Below, in pieces: positions 50,812 through 59,528 of a stretch of DNA of 64,000 nucleotides. The DNA comes from UBA6163 sp041753075. GTDB lineage: Bacteria; Planctomycetota; Planctomycetia; Pirellulales; Pirellulaceae. The translations under genes and the position numbers were made by a program. The stretch is taken from assembly GCA_041753075.1 (NCBI GenBank), contig JBGSVE010000166.1, forward strand, positions 1 through 64,000, written 5' to 3'. Under the pieces are notes generated by a model. The model had not been told where the DNA came from. It worked only from the letters and a program-made list of their open reading frames with translations, and ran no database searches. Each line of letters begins with the position of its first letter. Position 1 is the first letter of the stretch.

Positions 50812-52177
50812 GGTGAATCGTCATCGAGGCGACGGGCGTGTGGCAGAAATCGATTGCGTACGCACCGGCGGGTCGGTGATTGCCGCTGCAGCCAATGCCG
50901 CCAAACGGCAACCGGCTGCTCGCTCCGGTTAAAGGCAAATTCCAGTTTACGATTCCCGCCCCAACGCGTGCTCGAAATGCTTCAAACATCGCTTCGTTGC
51001 CACCAATCAATCCGGCGGCCAATCCGAATCGCGTCCTGGCGGCGAGATCAATTGCTGCGTCAAAATTGGATACTCGATACACCTGCAACAGCGGCCCAAA
51101 GGATTCTTCGTCGCTCGCTGCTGCGTCGGTCATGTCAATGATCCCAGGCGAGAGCAATGCCGCCGATCGTGCAGACACTTTTGACTCCAGCAGCGGTATG
51201 CCGCCGGAGTCAATCCATGATTGCTGCGATTCCAGCAATCGCGCGCCCGCTGCGGCACTGACAACCGGCCCGATTGCGACCGGCGGATCATCCAATGGCA
51301 GGCCACATGCCAGCAATCGCGTTTGGTCAACCAGATGGTCAATCAATCGTTGGCCCGCGTCGTCCTGGACAACGATCAATCGCCTGGCGCACGTACAACG
51401 CTGCCCGGCGGAGACAAACGTCGAAGCGATGATTGTTTGCACCGCTTTCTCAACCTCATACGGTGGACAGATCACCAACGGATTATTGCCGCCCATTTCG
51501 AGTGCCAACAAGACGTGGGGGCGTCCGGCAAGTTGGCGATGAATCGATGCACCGGCGCGATATCCACCAGTGAAAAGCACGCCGTCAATTCGCTGATCGG
51601 CGATCGCAACCTGGGCGACGGGCGCACCACCTTGAATCAGGTTGAGCACTCCGTGAGGAAGCCCGGCCGCAGTCCAAGCATCGGCAATCCAGCGTCCAAC
51701 CGCAGGCGACAACTCGCTCGGTTTGAAGACGATCGCGTTGCCGGCCAAGAGCGCCGGAACGATTTGGCCACCCGGCAAATGAGCGGGAAAGTTGAACGGG
51801 CCAAGCACCAAAATAACGCCGATGGGTCGATGGCGAATTTGACAAGCGGTATCGCCAGCACTTGAGTCTTGGTCAGCGGCGCGAATGCTGGCCAGTTCGA
51901 TCGTGATCTCGACTTTGGCAACACATGCGGCGACCTCACTTGCCGCATCGGCGCGAAGTTTTCCGATCTCGCACATCAGCAATTGCGTCAACGCTTCGGC
52001 GTTTGCCGCCACGTAGGCTGCGAACCCGCGCAGCACGGCGACGCGGATGTCTAGTGAAGTTGCGGCCCATCGGCGCCCCGCTTCGACCGCGCGGCCGATC
52101 GCTAATTCGATCTCAAGATCGCTGCTGGCAACGCCAGCAAAGACGACCGAACCGTCTGCAGGATTAAAACTCTTCAT
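50792..52177 (-). CDS. astD: N-succinylglutamate 5-semialdehyde dehydrogenase
   Basis: NAD-dependent aldehyde dehydrogenase of the arginine succinyltransferase pathway, oxidising succinylglutamate semialdehyde to succinylglutamate. It has 461 residues. Signatures are GVILVLGPFNFPAHLPGGQIVPALLAGNAIVFKPSE, VLFTGGYRAGASIHRQLAG, the catalytic Glu in LALEMGGNNPLVI, and the nucleophile Cys in FVSAGQRCTCARR. GPFNFPAHLPNGHIVPAL-type sequence and GQRCTCARRL are typical of AstD. It overlaps the astB start by 20 bases, so the two are one translational unit. astA, astC and astE are not in the window. Confidence 0.92.
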   Translation of the reverse strand: MKSFNPADGSVVFAGVASSDLEIELAIGRAVEAGRRWAATSLDIRVAVLRGFAAYVAANAEALTQLLMCEIGKLRADAASEVAACVAKVEITIELASIRAADQDSSAGDTACQIRHRPIGVILVLGPFNFPAHLPGGQIVPALLAGNAIVFKPSELSPAVGRWIADAWTAAGLPHGVLNLIQGGAPVAQVAIADQRIDGVLFTGGYRAGASIHRQLAGRPHVLLALEMGGNNPLVICPPYEVEKAVQTIIASTFVSAGQRCTCARRLIVVQDDAGQRLIDHLVDQTRLLACGLPLDDPPVAIGPVVSAAAGARLLESQQSWIDSGGIPLLESKVSARSAALLSPGIIDMTDAAASDEESFGPLLQVYRVSNFDAAIDLAARTRFGLAAGLIGGNEAMFEAFRARVGAGIVNWNLPLTGASSRLPFGGIGCSGNHRPAGAYAIDFCHTPVASMTIHHERPFV

Positions 52178-52206
52178 GGAATCTCATGGCTATTCAAAAC
52201 AGGCAC

Positions 52207-53259
52207 TCACCAAAACAATAGGCGCTTGACCACAAACCAATATGCGGTGAAAAACGGACTGGCGATTCTTCGCACCAAGAAACCGCTGAGGTGAGGCGAT
52301 CGAATTGCGCCAACGGCTAATCGCAACATTTCCGCATCGCTGACTTGGCGCGATGATTGGACTCGCAGGCGATGACTACTGACCGCAGTAATGCCCGTCG
52401 GCGACAACAAGAATCCAATCCCACGCAGCTTGTCAATCAATCGACCTTGAATCGTTGCAAAAAACAATTGGCCCAATTCCATGACAAACGCGGCTGGAAA
52501 AAATAGCAGTAGCGTTTGCCATTTATAGTAAGCCAACAGCAACCACCAACGATTTTGTTCAAGGTAACGCAGGTATTCAAAGCGACTATGAAATCGGTAC
52601 TCGTGAAACACGACGCTGTCACAACAAAGATGTGGTGGAAACCCAATCAATCGCATTTTCCAGCTCAGGTCCGCATCTTCGAGATACATAAACATGCGTT
52701 CTTCGAAAAGTCCGGTTCGCTCGATCAATTCACAACGTAACATGACGGCCGCGCCCGAAGCGTAACCGATTTCGCCATTGACCAGTTTTGCCGCGTCAAT
52801 CGATTCGCGGTCATGCGTCGTAAAGCCGAAACCGAGAAAATGCGATTGATTGCCGGCCGTGTTGATGAGCTCGGTTTCGGGCCAAAGCAGCAGCAACGAT
52901 TGTACGGCTCCGACGTGTTGGTTTTGACAAAGGTAGGTCGCTGCCTTCGCGATTGCAGCGGGCTCGACTCGCGTGTCCTGGTTTAACAGCATCAAGAAAT
53001 CGAATCGACGTGATTGCTGGCGAATCGTTTGCCAACCAAGATTGTTGCCGCCGGCGAAGCCACGGTTACTTTCAGACGAAACAATATGAAGCGTGGGAAA
53101 CTGCGTCGCGATCGATTGGCAACAACTTTCCGGGCAACCATTTTCAACCAGGAAAATTTCGACTTCGTTGTCTTCGAGATTTGATCGTTCGATCGCTTCC
53201 AAGCACTCAGCCAGATAGCGCGATCCGCGATAGGCGACGATCAAGATTGCGATTCTCAC
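52207..53259 (-). CDS. Glycosyltransferase family 2, rhamnosyltransferase-like, GTG start
   Basis: A 350-residue GT-A transferase. It begins RIAILIVAYRGSRYLAECLEAIERSNL and goes on with VENGCPESC, SSESNRGFAGGNNLGW and FLMLLNQDTRVEPAAI, the N-Q-D-T motif standing for the metal-binding DxD. EERMFMYLEDADLSWKMRLIGF is the catalytic-base region of WbbL-like rhamnosyltransferases. The start is GTG at 53259, overlapping the preceding gene (GTGA, 53256-53259). The end is 29 bases before astD, on the same strand. Likely cell-surface glycan synthesis; sugar not determined. Confidence 0.9.
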   Translation of the reverse strand: MRIAILIVAYRGSRYLAECLEAIERSNLEDNEVEIFLVENGCPESCCQSIATQFPTLHIVSSESNRGFAGGNNLGWQTIRQQSRRFDFLMLLNQDTRVEPAAIAKAATYLCQNQHVGAVQSLLLLWPETELINTAGNQSHFLGFGFTTHDRESIDAAKLVNGEIGYASGAAVMLRCELIERTGLFEERMFMYLEDADLSWKMRLIGFPPHLCCDSVVFHEYRFHSRFEYLRYLEQNRWWLLLAYYKWQTLLLFFPAAFVMELGQLFFATIQGRLIDKLRGIGFLLSPTGITAVSSHRLRVQSSRQVSDAEMLRLAVGAIRSPHLSGFLVRRIASPFFTAYWFVVKRLLFW

Positions 53260-54293
53260 GTGATCAAATCTTGCAACAATGATTTTCTGCCGAACGAAAA
53301 TCGCTGGTAGCGACCGTTAAGCCATTCGGTAATTGCCAAGGGACGTCGCCACCATGCCGCTCGCACCCAAAGTCGTCGATCGAGGTGATGAATTTTCTCA
53401 GCTAGGTCACTGGCGACGAGCGCAGAGTTATCCGCCGCAATAAGGCCAGCATGGGTCTGTAGATGTTGGCGCAGAGCCCCGTACATTTCGCGATGCCGCT
53501 GGAGATGAGGTGTGCCCAGTCGCCGCGCACGTACGTATTGTTCCAGCCGCGAACGCTTTCGTTCGCCGAGTTGTTGCCCAGCATGTTGGCGATACAGCGC
53601 AAGTGGTTCCTCGATAATCGCCAACGGGCCGATGATTGCAAGGCAATATGCGATCCAGCCGTCGTGGAACCAAGATTTTGCAATCGGCAGGGCAAGCGGT
53701 AAATGTTGAGAGCGAAACGCCATCGACATTCCAGTCACGATGAACTTGCGTCGCAGCACGTCGAGCGCCTGGTCGCGCTGCACACACTGGCGCTCGGCAG
53801 AACTGAATCCAATCGCTTCCCACAACGTGTATCCCAGCGGCTTTAGCGACTGGTCAACCATCACGGCGTCGCTGAAAACCAAAACGGCATTGGGCTGTGC
53901 GAGCAACGCGGCTTCAACCTGACGCAATTTATCGGGCAACCAAACGTCATCCTGGTCACACAAGGCGATCACCGCGCCGCTGCAGGCTTGGCAAGCACGC
54001 GAAAAATTCTCCGTCGAACCGACGTTCAACTCGTTGACCACCAAGCGGACGGGAAACTGACTTGTCGCGGCGAACTGTTTGACAATCGCGCAGGTTGAAT
54101 CTTGCGAGCGGTCGTCGACGACAATCAATTCATCGGGCAGCCGAACCTGGGCGGCCAGGCTGGCCAATTGTTCACGCAGAAATTTTTCGCCGTTGTAGGT
54201 CGCCATCGCGACCGAGATCGTGAGCCGTTGGCCCTTGGGCTCGCCGTCTGTGGTGTGCAGATTAAAAACAGACACCGATCTTGGACTCGTCAA
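53256..54293 (-). CDS. Glycosyltransferase family 2, rhamnosyltransferase-like
   Basis: A 345-residue GT-A transferase. It has VAMATYNGEKFLREQLASLAAQVRLPDELIVVDDRSQDST, ALCDQDDVWLPDKLRQV and the catalytic-region segment HDGWIAYCLAIIGPLAII, the form of RfbF/rhamnosyltransferase-like GT2 proteins (CDQDD as the metal site). The start is uncertain: TTG at 54293 gives an N-terminal lead, and a GTG at 54275 is an alternative. Its stop overlaps the next GT2 start, so the pair is translationally coupled. First gene of a run GT2-GT2-astD-astB. Confidence 0.88.
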   Translation of the reverse strand: MTSPRSVSVFNLHTTDGEPKGQRLTISVAMATYNGEKFLREQLASLAAQVRLPDELIVVDDRSQDSTCAIVKQFAATSQFPVRLVVNELNVGSTENFSRACQACSGAVIALCDQDDVWLPDKLRQVEAALLAQPNAVLVFSDAVMVDQSLKPLGYTLWEAIGFSSAERQCVQRDQALDVLRRKFIVTGMSMAFRSQHLPLALPIAKSWFHDGWIAYCLAIIGPLAIIEEPLALYRQHAGQQLGERKRSRLEQYVRARRLGTPHLQRHREMYGALRQHLQTHAGLIAADNSALVASDLAEKIHHLDRRLWVRAAWWRRPLAITEWLNGRYQRFSFGRKSLLQDLIT

Positions 54294-54417
54294 TCAAAGG
54301 CGCGGGCACTACCGCCGGTTAACCAGATTAAATCTTGACCTGATCGCGCGATCGTTGGTATCCCCCAGTTTCCCGCGTCGGTTAACGCCCAATCCCACCC
54401 AATTCGGTCCTTCCACA

Positions 54418-55020
54418 ATGCTTTATCGATTTGTCTCAAGCCGGCTGTCGGCCCGCAACCTCTACGCAGCTTGCTTCGCGGTGGTCACACTCGGTTGCGG
54501 ATCGTCCACGACGAACCCGAACGCGGAGTCGAAGACTGTTGGCGGCACCGCGGCGGTGGTAGCCGCAGGCCCAATCAATATTGACGACGCCACAAAAACA
54601 GTTGCCCAGTTCCTTGACGCCGTTCGCCGCGGTGGCGAAACCGGAGGTGCCAATCAACTGTTGACCGAGCAGGCTCAATTAGTTTTAAAGCAACTGGGCC
54701 GCAGCGTCCAACCGCTGGGTGCCCCCGACGCCGTTTACAAGGTGACTCGCGCCGAAGCCGTGCCCGACACGCCCAAGGCCGCACTCGTGCATTGCTATTG
54801 GACCGAGCCAAATTCGCAAGGGCAAAACGAGACGGTTCAAGTCGTTTGGGCCGTCGAATACGAAGCCGCTGGATGGCGAATTTCCGGGTTGGCAATTGAC
54901 CATCAACCCGGTTCCGAGCCGGCGATCATCGACTTTGAAAACGCCACACAAATGGCGGCGATGCTCAACGACGCCGAAGAATCGATCGCCACAGCACCAA
55001 CCGAGACCACAAAGTTCTAG
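54418..55020 (+). CDS. Predicted lipoprotein of unknown function
   Basis: A 200-residue protein from the ATG at 54418. Residues about 16-28 (YAACFAVVTLGCGSS) end in a lipobox with acceptor Cys27. After a Ser/Thr-rich spacer, residues about 60-190 form an NTF2-like or lumazine-like small domain (TVAQFLDAVRRGGETGGANQLLTEQAQLVL, then VQVVWAVEYEAAGWRISGLAI). The family is not certain. The upstream part of the same frame (from 54220) has no signal and is not credible. The gene is convergent with the DUF4912 gene. Confidence 0.7.
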   Translation: MLYRFVSSRLSARNLYAACFAVVTLGCGSSTTNPNAESKTVGGTAAVVAAGPINIDDATKTVAQFLDAVRRGGETGGANQLLTEQAQLVLKQLGRSVQPLGAPDAVYKVTRAEAVPDTPKAALVHCYWTEPNSQGQNETVQVVWAVEYEAAGWRISGLAIDHQPGSEPAIIDFENATQMAAMLNDAEESIATAPTETTKF

Positions 55021-55060
55021 ACCGCCGCTAGCGCTGAACGTTACTGGCGATTAGCGCAGA

Positions 55061-55134
55061 GTAGAACAATTGTCTCAATAGTTTGGGCCGTTAAGCCAGT
55101 GGCGATCACTGAACAATTGGGACAATTGTTCTAC
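55061..55134. terminator. Inverted repeat between convergent genes, possible bidirectional terminator
   Basis: GTAGAACAATTGTC (55061-55074) pairs perfectly with GACAATTGTTCTAC (55121-55134). The gap is 46 bases and holds a second small palindrome CAGTGGCGATCACTG (55098-55112). No long T-run follows on either strand. Confidence 0.5.
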
Positions 55135-55143
55135 ACTCATTTC

Positions 55144-56874
55144 CTAGAAGTTCGAGTCGCGATCGATCGCTTCCATCACCTTGGTGTTACGTTCGACGGC
55201 GACCACGGTGGTGCGCTGACGCATCCCATCGCGGCTTTGGGCAACGACGGGAAATACTTGACGTTTGTCTGGCAACGCCACGCGAATCGTGAACGTACCG
55301 TCGGGACGCAGTTTCACCGGATCACCACCCAGCATGACGGTTGCACCGGGAACGGTTGAGCCGTAAATAATCATCTCGGCATCAACCTCGAACGGTAAAG
55401 CGCGATGTCGGTCAAGCGCCGCGTCAGTGTCGCTGCCGGAACTAGCGTCTCCCCGGCTTGGCATCGAACGTTTCAGCCGATCTTCAAACGCTTCCTTCAA
55501 GTCCGGGCTGCCGTTCACATCGAGGCCACCACTGAGCGAAAAGATTCGTTCGTAGTCTTCGGCGATGTCGCGCCAATGCTCATCGATGCGATTGGCAGCA
55601 CCGGGACGAGGTGTTTCGACCACGTTGCTGCGACAAATCGGAAAAAACCGGTCGTTGTCGGCGACATACCCGATGACCACCCGGTATCGGCTCGGTGGCT
55701 CGTCGACGTCGATATACCAGCTCGAAACGCCACCATGAATCGGAATGTCGCGAAGGATTTGCTCGGCGCGGTTAGCACTGGCATCGGCAACCGACATCAA
55801 TCGCACAACGGGAATCGCGTTGTGCCATTTCTCAGACATTGCCACCCGCACTCGCTCGACCGCAGCTCGAGTAATCTCCCAATCGGCCTGCAGCCAAAAG
55901 CAATCGCGAACGATCAGAATGATTCGGTCTTTGTGCGGCGTTTGAGCGTGTTGGCCATTATTGGCGCGAATCGGTGTGCCACCGACAAGAACGTCGGACG
56001 AAATGTCCTTATCCTGCATCGCCCGTTGGCTACGCAGCGCCATCTCGCGACGAATTCGTGCCGACTTCGCCGACACGGGCGCTTGGGGTGTCGGCGGCGG
56101 TGGCACCGGAGCCGGTTTTTTGGCCGCCACGGGTGTCGGCTTTGAGGTGGTTGGCGACCGGGACGACGAAGCCGGCTTCGGCGGATTGCTCAGCGCCTGC
56201 ACCGTGCGAGTAGCAGATACCGACCCGACGGCAGCCTTTGTTTTGGTTGCACCATTTACCTTCGTCGCCGAAATTTTGGCATCCAGCGGCATAGCCTTCG
56301 GTGCAACCGATTTCGACTTGGACGCAGATCGCTTTGAAGAATCGGTGTGTGCCGTTACCATGCCGCCACGGCTTGCGTTTGCTCTGACTGGCAAAACTTT
56401 CGCGGTATCGGTCTTCGCAGTTCGCACCTTGTCCCTGGTCGTTCCTGCCGCGTTGGCATTGCTCGACGATACTGAAGATGAACGGGATTGATTGACGACC
56501 TGGGATTTCGCCAACTGCGCCGTACTCCCCGCCGCACCAGCCGACCGCGTCGAGACAGTTTTTGGTTTCGTCGCCTTGACGGCGGCCACAGGCTTACTGA
56601 CACTTTTCGCTGACCGTAAATTGCCTTTAGCCACTATTTTTTCCTTAGCGACTAACCTGTCCTTGGACAAAGGCTTTGACTTCGCAGCAGGCTTTTCTTT
56701 TACCTGTTTGGCTCCCGGCACGCCCGTCTTCTTGACGGAGCTGTCTTGAGCTTTACGAATAGCGACAACCAACTCATCTTTCTTCATCTTGCGGAGCCCC
56801 GAGATTCCAAACTCGCGGGCCATTTCCGCAAGATCCTGTCGTGATCGTGAATTCAATTCAATTGCGGTAATCAA
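55144..56874 (-). CDS. Rho-N and DUF4912 domain protein with basic low-complexity linker
   Basis: A 576-residue protein if started at the TTG at 56874 (GTG at 56877 also possible). The N-terminus ITAIELNSRSRQDLAEMAREFGISGLRKMKKDELVVAIRKA is a Rho-N/SAP-like helical domain. I know related planctomycete proteins that start at this point, so the longer frame to 57048 is less likely. A linker of about 280 residues rich in Lys, Ala, Ser, Thr and Pro follows. The C-terminus (about 325-480) is DUF4912: DRIILIVRDCFWLQADWEITRAAVERVRVAM, PIHGGVSSWYIDV, RYRVVIGYVADNDRFFPI. It then continues with EVDAEMIIYGSTVPGATVMLGGDPVKLRPDGTF, a small beta domain. Nucleic-acid or peptidoglycan binding is possible; function unknown. 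Confidence 0.83.
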   Translation of the reverse strand: MITAIELNSRSRQDLAEMAREFGISGLRKMKKDELVVAIRKAQDSSVKKTGVPGAKQVKEKPAAKSKPLSKDRLVAKEKIVAKGNLRSAKSVSKPVAAVKATKPKTVSTRSAGAAGSTAQLAKSQVVNQSRSSSVSSSNANAAGTTRDKVRTAKTDTAKVLPVRANASRGGMVTAHTDSSKRSASKSKSVAPKAMPLDAKISATKVNGATKTKAAVGSVSATRTVQALSNPPKPASSSRSPTTSKPTPVAAKKPAPVPPPPTPQAPVSAKSARIRREMALRSQRAMQDKDISSDVLVGGTPIRANNGQHAQTPHKDRIILIVRDCFWLQADWEITRAAVERVRVAMSEKWHNAIPVVRLMSVADASANRAEQILRDIPIHGGVSSWYIDVDEPPSRYRVVIGYVADNDRFFPICRSNVVETPRPGAANRIDEHWRDIAEDYERIFSLSGGLDVNGSPDLKEAFEDRLKRSMPSRGDASSGSDTDAALDRHRALPFEVDAEMIIYGSTVPGATVMLGGDPVKLRPDGTFTIRVALPDKRQVFPVVAQSRDGMRQRTTVVAVERNTKVMEAIDRDSNF

Positions 56875-57348
56875 CACGACGCTCCCGAACAAACTTGTCA
56901 GCGAACAAAAAACAACACTGCGTGGTAGGAAACGAACCCAGCCAGCCCAAATCGCCTGTCGCTCCGTCTCGGCTACCGTCGAAAACTCCCTCTGAGATTC
57001 AAGTCGTTGCTCAACCGTAACTTCGCCCCCGCCAATGGAGCGAACCACGCCAGTATCATTATGACTAGGGCACCCGAAACTTCCAGCCCCCCCCGAGAAG
57101 CCGACGCTTTTGAGGAAGGCGAATGACCACTAATGCCTTCTGACTATGGTCTAATGCTAGAATGCCCCCCACTATTCAATTTGACGACGAACCGCTGGTG
57201 GATGGCCTCAGGGCCGCCGAGCAACGTGCCTACGCGCGTGGACGGGCGGCTGCGGCGATCGGTCACAGCCCCTAGACTTTCGGTCCTCCACTATCAACGA
57301 TCAATTTCTTGAGAACAGAAGTCGGCGTTTTGCTCACCGGAGACACTG
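56875..57348. other. Region upstream of the atp operon
   Basis: 474 bases between the DUF4912 gene and atpZ. It holds one possible 37-codon ORF (57162-57275), a C-rich patch near 57090 and no promoter I can defend. TAGAAT at 57158-57163 lacks a -35 partner. Confidence 0.4.
57162..57275 (+). CDS. Possible 37-residue ORF upstream of atpZ
   Basis: ATG at 57162 to TAG at 57273-57275 encodes MPPTIQFDDEPLVDGLRAAE, then an alanine- and arginine-rich helix ending IGHSP. No family is recognised and no Shine-Dalgarno site is obvious. It is 73 bases before atpZ. Its regular helical look is suggestive, but chance is likely for an ORF of this size. Confidence 0.25.
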   Translation: MPPTIQFDDEPLVDGLRAAEQRAYARGRAAAAIGHSP

Positions 57349-57594
57349 ATGGTGGGGAATCGTGGTTCGGCTGGGCTAAAAGCGAAAACGGTGGTTCGGT
57401 TTTTGGGTGCTGGGCTAGAGTTGGCTGGCATCAGCGGACTGTTTGCGGTCGGCGGTTGGGCCATTGACCGGTGGCAAGACAGCGGCCGCACCGCGACCGC
57501 ATTAGGCCTGCTAATCGGGTTTAGTTTGGGCATGTTTCGGTTTGTTCTGATGGCATTGCGTGCGACGTCGGAGTCGGACGGTTCAATTGATTGA
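57349..57594 (+). CDS. atpZ: AtpZ-like F0F1 ATP synthase accessory protein
   Basis: An 81-residue protein with two membrane spans (about 20-38 and 50-68). The sequence FLGAGLELAGISGLFAVGGWAIDRW, then TALGLLIGFSLGMFRFVLMA, is the AtpZ/AtpI pattern, with the GxxxxxGxWLDxxF-like first helix and G-x-x-x-G-x-x-x-G-x second helix. AtpZ proteins are thought to help c-ring assembly or magnesium transport. First gene of the atp operon, 31 bases before the next. Confidence 0.8.
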   Translation: MVGNRGSAGLKAKTVVRFLGAGLELAGISGLFAVGGWAIDRWQDSGRTATALGLLIGFSLGMFRFVLMALRATSESDGSID

Positions 57595-57625
57595 TTCTCA
57601 AAGTCTCGAAAACTTGTCAGCTTCC

Positions 57626-58129
57626 ATGTTTTCTTCGTCGCTTACCATGGGCCCGACGCAACTGCGAACCTCGCGTTACGAATGGATTTGTTTTTTGGTC
57701 ATCGGCTGCGTGTGTGCAATTCTGCTGCACTGGAGTCTGGCACCGTCAGCACTGGGCTGGCTGTTGCTTGGGCCACGTGACTCGAACGACATTGCAAACG
57801 CTTCCAGCTACGTAGCCAATTCCTTCCTATTCGCAATTGTCGGTTTTGTATTTTTTGTTTCGACCGTGGTCGTTGACTTGATTTGCCTGCGCGGAGTGAC
57901 CGGTGCGGCTCATTTGGCTGTCGCCAACATGCTCGTGATACCGATGTCAATTCGGCTCGCGGTCACGTTTTTGGTGTTTGCGATACTGGCCGCAACTGGC
58001 GTCGTCAGCAAAGGCGAAGCCGCCGTCGATGTTTTATTTTGGTACGTCTCATTGACGGCGACGGAACTTGTCGGCATTGTGCTCGCTTTCCGCCGTCATT
58101 CGTCCAACCTACCATCACGGGGCAATTGA
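57626..58129 (+). CDS. AtpI-like F0 accessory membrane protein
   Basis: A 167-residue protein from the ATG at 57626, with four hydrophobic segments (FLVIGCVCAILLHWSLA, LFAIVGFVFFVSTVVVDLICL, MLVIPMSIRLAVTFLVFAILAA, and LFWYVSLTATELVGIVLAF). Position between atpZ and atpB and the four-span topology match AtpI (subunit I), though the sequence is divergent. It ends six bases before the atpB ATG, so it is co-translated with the operon. A probable assembly factor for the c ring. Confidence 0.72.
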   Translation: MFSSSLTMGPTQLRTSRYEWICFLVIGCVCAILLHWSLAPSALGWLLLGPRDSNDIANASSYVANSFLFAIVGFVFFVSTVVVDLICLRGVTGAAHLAVANMLVIPMSIRLAVTFLVFAILAATGVVSKGEAAVDVLFWYVSLTATELVGIVLAFRRHSSNLPSRGN

Positions 58130-58135
58130 GCAGTG

Positions 58136-59185
58136 ATGCTTCCTCAAGTCAAAGCATTCTGGGCTGCGGCCCAAGCAGCGCCGAGTCTTGCCGACATGGC
58201 GGTCCAGCACGTATTGCCGCACGCGCTGCATGAGCATCCAATTTTCCGAATTCCGCTTGGGTCCGCTGATTGGAACTTCGCACCGCTGGGAATTCGCGGC
58301 GGATATTACGAGTTTTTCATCACCAACCACCTGATGATGTCAATGGTCGTTGCGGTGCTGGTGGTGCTCACGTTTCTGTTTGTGGCGCGTCGAGTTCGCG
58401 TTCGGGGCGAAGGCCTGGAGGCGTATCAAACCAAGGGCCGCGTGGCGCAATTATTTGAAACGATCTGTGCGTTTTTGCGTGATGAAGTAACGCGTCCGAA
58501 CTTGGGCGATTTAACCGATAAATACATTCCCTATATATGGACAATCTTTTTTTTCATTTTGTTCTCGAATTTGCTTGGCTTGATACCGATCGGGTATTTG
58601 CTTCAAGCCGCCACGCACGATACGCATTACTCGCACTGGGGCGGCACGGCGACGGGCAACTTGTCGCTCAATATCGTCTTGGCCGTGGGCAGTTTCATGG
58701 CGATTTTGTATGTCGGCATTCGCGAAGTGGGTGCCAAGGCATTCTTTGCCCACTTCAATCCAATCGGCTGGGATGATCCGAAAATGTTGGTCATCGGATT
58801 GCCGTTGTATGCACTTGAATGGATGGGTTTGTTTATCAAGTGCGTCGTCTTGGCGATGCGATTGTTCGGCACAATGATGGCTGGTCACTTGGTGATCGCG
58901 GCATTCGTGTTATTAATATTTACCGCGGCGAAATTCTCGTTGTCACTTGGCTATGGCGTTGAGATTTCGGTAATCATTGGTGGCATTGTTTTAACATTGC
59001 TCGAGATGTTTATCTGCTTGGTGCAGGCATTCATATTTACGTTTTTGACGGTACTGTTTATTTCGACGGCGGTTGCTCATCATGGCGATCACCACGATCA
59101 CGAGACTGACCCCTTCAGCGATGAAGGACAAATGGATATGGACAAGTTGATTAAGCCCGAACGTCTTGGGCCGTTGGTCAGCTAG
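58136..59185 (+). CDS. atpB: ATP synthase F0 subunit a
   Basis: A 349-residue subunit a, the stator channel for protons in F0. The ATG at 58136 is chosen; a GTG lies just before it at 58133. It has the core helices YIPYIWTIFFFILFSNLLGLIPIGYL and GLFIKCVVLAMRLFGTMMAGHLVIAAFVLLIF, with the essential arginine in AMRLFGTMMAGH, and LLEMFICLVQAFIFTFLTVLFIS near the end. The C-terminus has a His/Asp-rich stretch (VAHHGDHHDHETD) and a hydrophilic tail. Longer than E. coli AtpB (271 residues), mainly through extra loops and this tail. Confidence 0.94.
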   Translation: MLPQVKAFWAAAQAAPSLADMAVQHVLPHALHEHPIFRIPLGSADWNFAPLGIRGGYYEFFITNHLMMSMVVAVLVVLTFLFVARRVRVRGEGLEAYQTKGRVAQLFETICAFLRDEVTRPNLGDLTDKYIPYIWTIFFFILFSNLLGLIPIGYLLQAATHDTHYSHWGGTATGNLSLNIVLAVGSFMAILYVGIREVGAKAFFAHFNPIGWDDPKMLVIGLPLYALEWMGLFIKCVVLAMRLFGTMMAGHLVIAAFVLLIFTAAKFSLSLGYGVEISVIIGGIVLTLLEMFICLVQAFIFTFLTVLFISTAVAHHGDHHDHETDPFSDEGQMDMDKLIKPERLGPLVS

Positions 59186-59234
59186 TAATTGGTTCTACAC
59201 ACACCCCTAATGTTCTCACTGGAGCGAAGCGAAG

Positions 59235-59489
59235 ATGTTTGAGTTTGCACTGTTGTTGGCCCAGGCGGCCTCTGAGGTTCCTTTGTACGGCAAGCTTGGC
59301 GCTGGCCTTGGCATGGGCTTGGTCATTCTTGGCGCGGGTCTGGGAATCGGTCGCATTGGCGGCTCAGCGGTTGACGCGATTGCCCGTCAACCCGAAGCCA
59401 GCGGCACGATCGGAACGCAAATGCTGATCGCCGCCGCGCTGATTGAGGGTGTGACGGTCATCGCGCTCATTTTGATTTTCGTCAGCTAG
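59235..59489 (+). CDS. atpE: ATP synthase F0 subunit c
   Basis: An 84-residue hairpin of two membrane helices that forms the c ring. Helix 1 is GLGMGLVILGAGLGIGRIGG, the polar loop is ARQPEA (50-55), and helix 2 carries the ion-binding carboxylate Glu71 (IAAALIEGVTVIALILIF). The residue after Glu71 is Gly, not Ser/Thr, so the sodium-binding signature is absent and proton coupling is likely. GGAG lies 11 bases before the start. Between atpB and atpF in the usual order. Confidence 0.96.
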   Translation: MFEFALLLAQAASEVPLYGKLGAGLGMGLVILGAGLGIGRIGGSAVDAIARQPEASGTIGTQMLIAAALIEGVTVIALILIFVS

Positions 59490-59528
59490 TTGGTCGTGTT
59501 CGCTTCTGGCCGCCAAGGGTTAATTGTC

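Noticed and set aside
55961..56491. Plus-strand open frame opposite the low-complexity linker of the DUF4912 protein
   Set aside because: Low-complexity Lys/Ala/Ser coding gives stop-free antisense frames; no independent evidence.
57158..57163. TAGAAT as -10 of an atp-operon promoter
   Set aside because: No acceptable -35 at 15-19 bases upstream.
59105..59120. GACTGACCCCTTCAG as another copy of the GGGGTCTGACCC element
   Set aside because: It lies inside atpB coding sequence and lacks the palindromic partner, so it is probably chance.
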